Made by a program: the position numbers and the translations under genes. The notes beneath the pieces were generated by a model. The model searched no databases. It was given only the letters and a program-made list of their open reading frames with translations, and had not been told where the DNA came from. A stretch of DNA of 64,000 bases, taken from contig NZ_SNZR01000014.1 in the NCBI RefSeq assembly GCF_004363955.1, forward strand, positions 1-64,000, read 5' to 3'. The DNA comes from Enterovirga rhinocerotis (GTDB lineage: Bacteria; Pseudomonadota; Alphaproteobacteria; Rhizobiales; Beijerinckiaceae). Each line of letters opens with the position of its first letter. Position 1 is the first letter of the stretch. Shown piece by piece: positions 62,414 through 64,000 of the stretch.

Positions 62414-63556
62414 TCAAGGACGCGCGGCGAGGATGGACGGTCCGATCTCGGCGACGTCCCGTGTGCCCGTGAGCATCATCGTGACGTCCATCTCCTTGCG
62501 GATGAAACCGATGGCATCGCGCACGCCCTGGCGCCCGCCGGCTCCGAGCCCGTAGAGGAAGGCCTTGCCGATCATGCAGGAGCCGGCGCCGAGCGCGAGC
62601 GCCTTCAAGACGTCCTGCCCCGTCTGCACGCCGCTGTCGAACAGGATCTCGGTCTCGCCGCCGACGGAATCGGCGATCGCGGACAGGGCCGAGATCGTCG
62701 AGCGGGCCCCGTCGAGCTGGCGCCCGCCATGATTCGACACGACGATGGCATCGGCCCCCGCGGCCACGGCCGAGCGCGCGTCCGCGGGATCGAGGATGCC
62801 CTTGACGATCAGCTTGCCGGGCCAAAGCCCCCGCAGCCATTCGAGATCCGTCCAAGACAGCGACGGATCGAAGGAATCGGCGAGCCAGGCGGCGTAGCTC
62901 TGCATGTCGTCGAGGCCCTTGAGATGGCCCTGGATGTTGCCGAGCCGGAAGCGGCGAGCCTTCAGGATGCCGAGGCTCCACGGGAGCTTCATCGCCATGT
63001 CGAGGATCGTGGCGGGCGAGAAGCGCGGCGGGATCGCGAGCCCGGCGCGGATGTCGCGATGGCGCTGTCCCTGGACCTGGAGATCGACCGTGACGACGAG
63101 CGCCGAGCACTCGGCCGCTTTCGCCCGCTCGACGAGGGCGGCGGTGAAGCCGCGGTCGCGCTGGACGTAGAGCTGGAACCAGAACGGCTTCGTCGTCGCC
63201 GCGCGGACCTCCTCGAGCGAGCAGATCGACATGGTGCTGAGGCAGAACGGAATGCCCTCGTCCTCCGCCGCGAGCGCGGCCTCGATCTCCCCGTTCGGAT
63301 GGATGAAGCCCGAGAGCCCCGTCGGTGCGACGGCAAGCGGCATCGAGCTCGCCTGTCCGACGATGGTCGTCGCGTGAGAACGCTGCGCGACATCGACCAT
63401 GACGCGCTGGTTCAGCCCGATCGCGAGGAGGTCGGCCCGGTTCGCCCGGATCGTCACCTCGTCATAGGAGCCGTGATCGACGAATTCGAAGAACAGCCGC
63501 GGGATCCTGCGGCGGCAGGCATCGCGCAGATCGGCGACGCAGACGGAACGGGGCAT
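62414..63556 (-). CDS. FMN-dependent alpha-hydroxyacid oxidase/dehydrogenase (LldD-like)
   Basis: A 380-residue flavoenzyme. The family active-site segment SNHGGRQLDGA carries the catalytic His (about residue 269) and Arg; FMN-binding parts include PLAVAPTGLSGF and LFDSGVQTGQDVLKAL. It oxidises L-2-hydroxyacids such as lactate, mandelate or glycolate to keto acids. It is the first gene of a leftward pair with an SDR. Which hydroxyacid is used cannot be decided. Confidence 0.93.
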   Translation of the reverse strand: MPRSVCVADLRDACRRRIPRLFFEFVDHGSYDEVTIRANRADLLAIGLNQRVMVDVAQRSHATTIVGQASSMPLAVAPTGLSGFIHPNGEIEAALAAEDEGIPFCLSTMSICSLEEVRAATTKPFWFQLYVQRDRGFTAALVERAKAAECSALVVTVDLQVQGQRHRDIRAGLAIPPRFSPATILDMAMKLPWSLGILKARRFRLGNIQGHLKGLDDMQSYAAWLADSFDPSLSWTDLEWLRGLWPGKLIVKGILDPADARSAVAAGADAIVVSNHGGRQLDGARSTISALSAIADSVGGETEILFDSGVQTGQDVLKALALGAGSCMIGKAFLYGLGAGGRQGVRDAIGFIRKEMDVTMMLTGTRDVAEIGPSILAARP

Positions 63557-63625
63557 GGCGCTGTGTCCGGAACGACGGGTGTTGCCTCTCCCACTACAGC
63601 GCGGCGGCCGGGAATCCAGTGCCTG

Positions 63626-64000
63626 TCATCGGCCGAGCCGCACGCCGGCCGCCTTCATCGTGCCGACGACGACACCGCCGTAGACGACGAGGCCCGCAAG
63701 CCCGAGGACCGCGAGGGTCGCGAGATGCGTCAACGGCCCTGCATGGGGGCCGAGTGCCGCCTCGAGCGGCGCACGGCCGAAGATTCCGATCACGGCGAGG
63801 AGCGCGCAGCCACAAGCGACGGCCACCAGCGTCATGACGAGGCTGCGCGAGGGGGCCGTGAAGCCGCGCCGGAGAGCCAGCAGCCAGAGGATCAAGACAT
63901 TCGTCCAGGCACCGACGGAGGTCGCGAGAGCGAGGCCGACGACGCCCCAATGATCGATCAGCACGATCTTGAGAGCGATGTTCACCCCATAGCCGGCGAA
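63626..64000 (-). CDS. murJ: Lipid II flippase MurJ, C-terminal part (gene continues beyond the window)
   Basis: The last 124 residues of a MurJ/MviN-type polytopic protein, entering from the right edge. The VNIALKIVLIDHWGVVGLALATS segment and three further membrane spans fit the C-terminal part of the flippase that carries lipid II for peptidoglycan synthesis. Housekeeping chromosome gene; only the end is visible. Confidence 0.85.
   Translation of the reverse strand, partial: FAGYGVNIALKIVLIDHWGVVGLALATSVGAWTNVLILWLLALRRGFTAPSRSLVMTLVAVACGCALLAVIGIFGRAPLEAALGPHAGPLTHLATLAVLGLAGLVVYGGVVVGTMKAAGVRLGR

Overview
The window is GC-rich (roughly two-thirds G+C by eye) chromosomal DNA from an alphaproteobacterium. 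It is most likely a Hyphomicrobiales (Rhizobiales) member near Bosea, Salinarimonas or Methylobacterium. The reasons are the split flagellar locus (flgF-flgG-flgA-flgH divergent from fliL, a DUF6468-like gene and motE), a perfect CtrA-type TTAA-N7-TTAA site between the two arms, Omp25/31-type barrels, many ABC uptake systems, and palindromic repeats of the kind scattered through rhizobial genomes. The genus is not resolved from sequence alone.

Layout. 0.26-9.8 kb: two convergent catabolic operons, each facing its own LysR regulator. One has an NMT1/SsuA-type ABC transporter, a PuuE-like deacetylase and a kynurenine-formamidase-like hydrolase. The other has a family-5 solute-binding protein, an isochorismatase-fold amidohydrolase and an ATC-hydrolase-like protein. 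9.85-16.45 kb: a leftward operon with an enoyl-reductase-like oxidoreductase, a thioesterase, a dipeptide-type ABC importer without its ATPases, and an acyl-CoA ligase. 17.1-23.4 kb: a Has-like haem-uptake and cell-surface-signalling locus (ECF sigma, FecR-type anti-sigma, TonB-dependent receptor with an STN domain, dedicated TonB). The receptor is fused to a second C-terminal outer-membrane barrel. A matching promoter motif precedes both the anti-sigma and the receptor genes. 23.6-26.3 kb: an accessory patch with small orphan genes, a broken tyrosine integrase, an Omp25-like porin and very strong inverted repeats. tRNA-Lys(CTT) and leuA follow, leuA with a candidate leucine-rich leader peptide and hairpin. 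28.9-31.5 kb: a small orphan gene, a TPR-methyltransferase and a crotonase-fold protein. 31.6-40.6 kb: the flagellar locus, ending in an 1137-residue exported repeat protein.

40.6-63.6 kb is almost entirely catabolic. It holds a two-subunit CoA-transferase, a class II aldolase, a D-2-hydroxyacid dehydrogenase, a Tau/Ssu-type ABC importer, and an epimerase with hydantoinase/oxoprolinase A and B subunits. It continues with a second crotonase, a CaiB/BaiF CoA-transferase, a full LivKHMGF importer, a NicX-like metalloprotein, three short-chain dehydrogenases and an FMN-dependent alpha-hydroxyacid oxidase. An identical 18-bp operator-like sequence lies before the Tau/Ssu-type operon and between the crotonase and CaiB genes, tying these into one probable regulon. 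The window ends inside murJ.

The most notable items are the haem receptor-barrel fusion with its two-copy sigma promoter, the shared operator and the pathway it implies, the CtrA site in the flagellar locus, and the candidate leuA attenuator.
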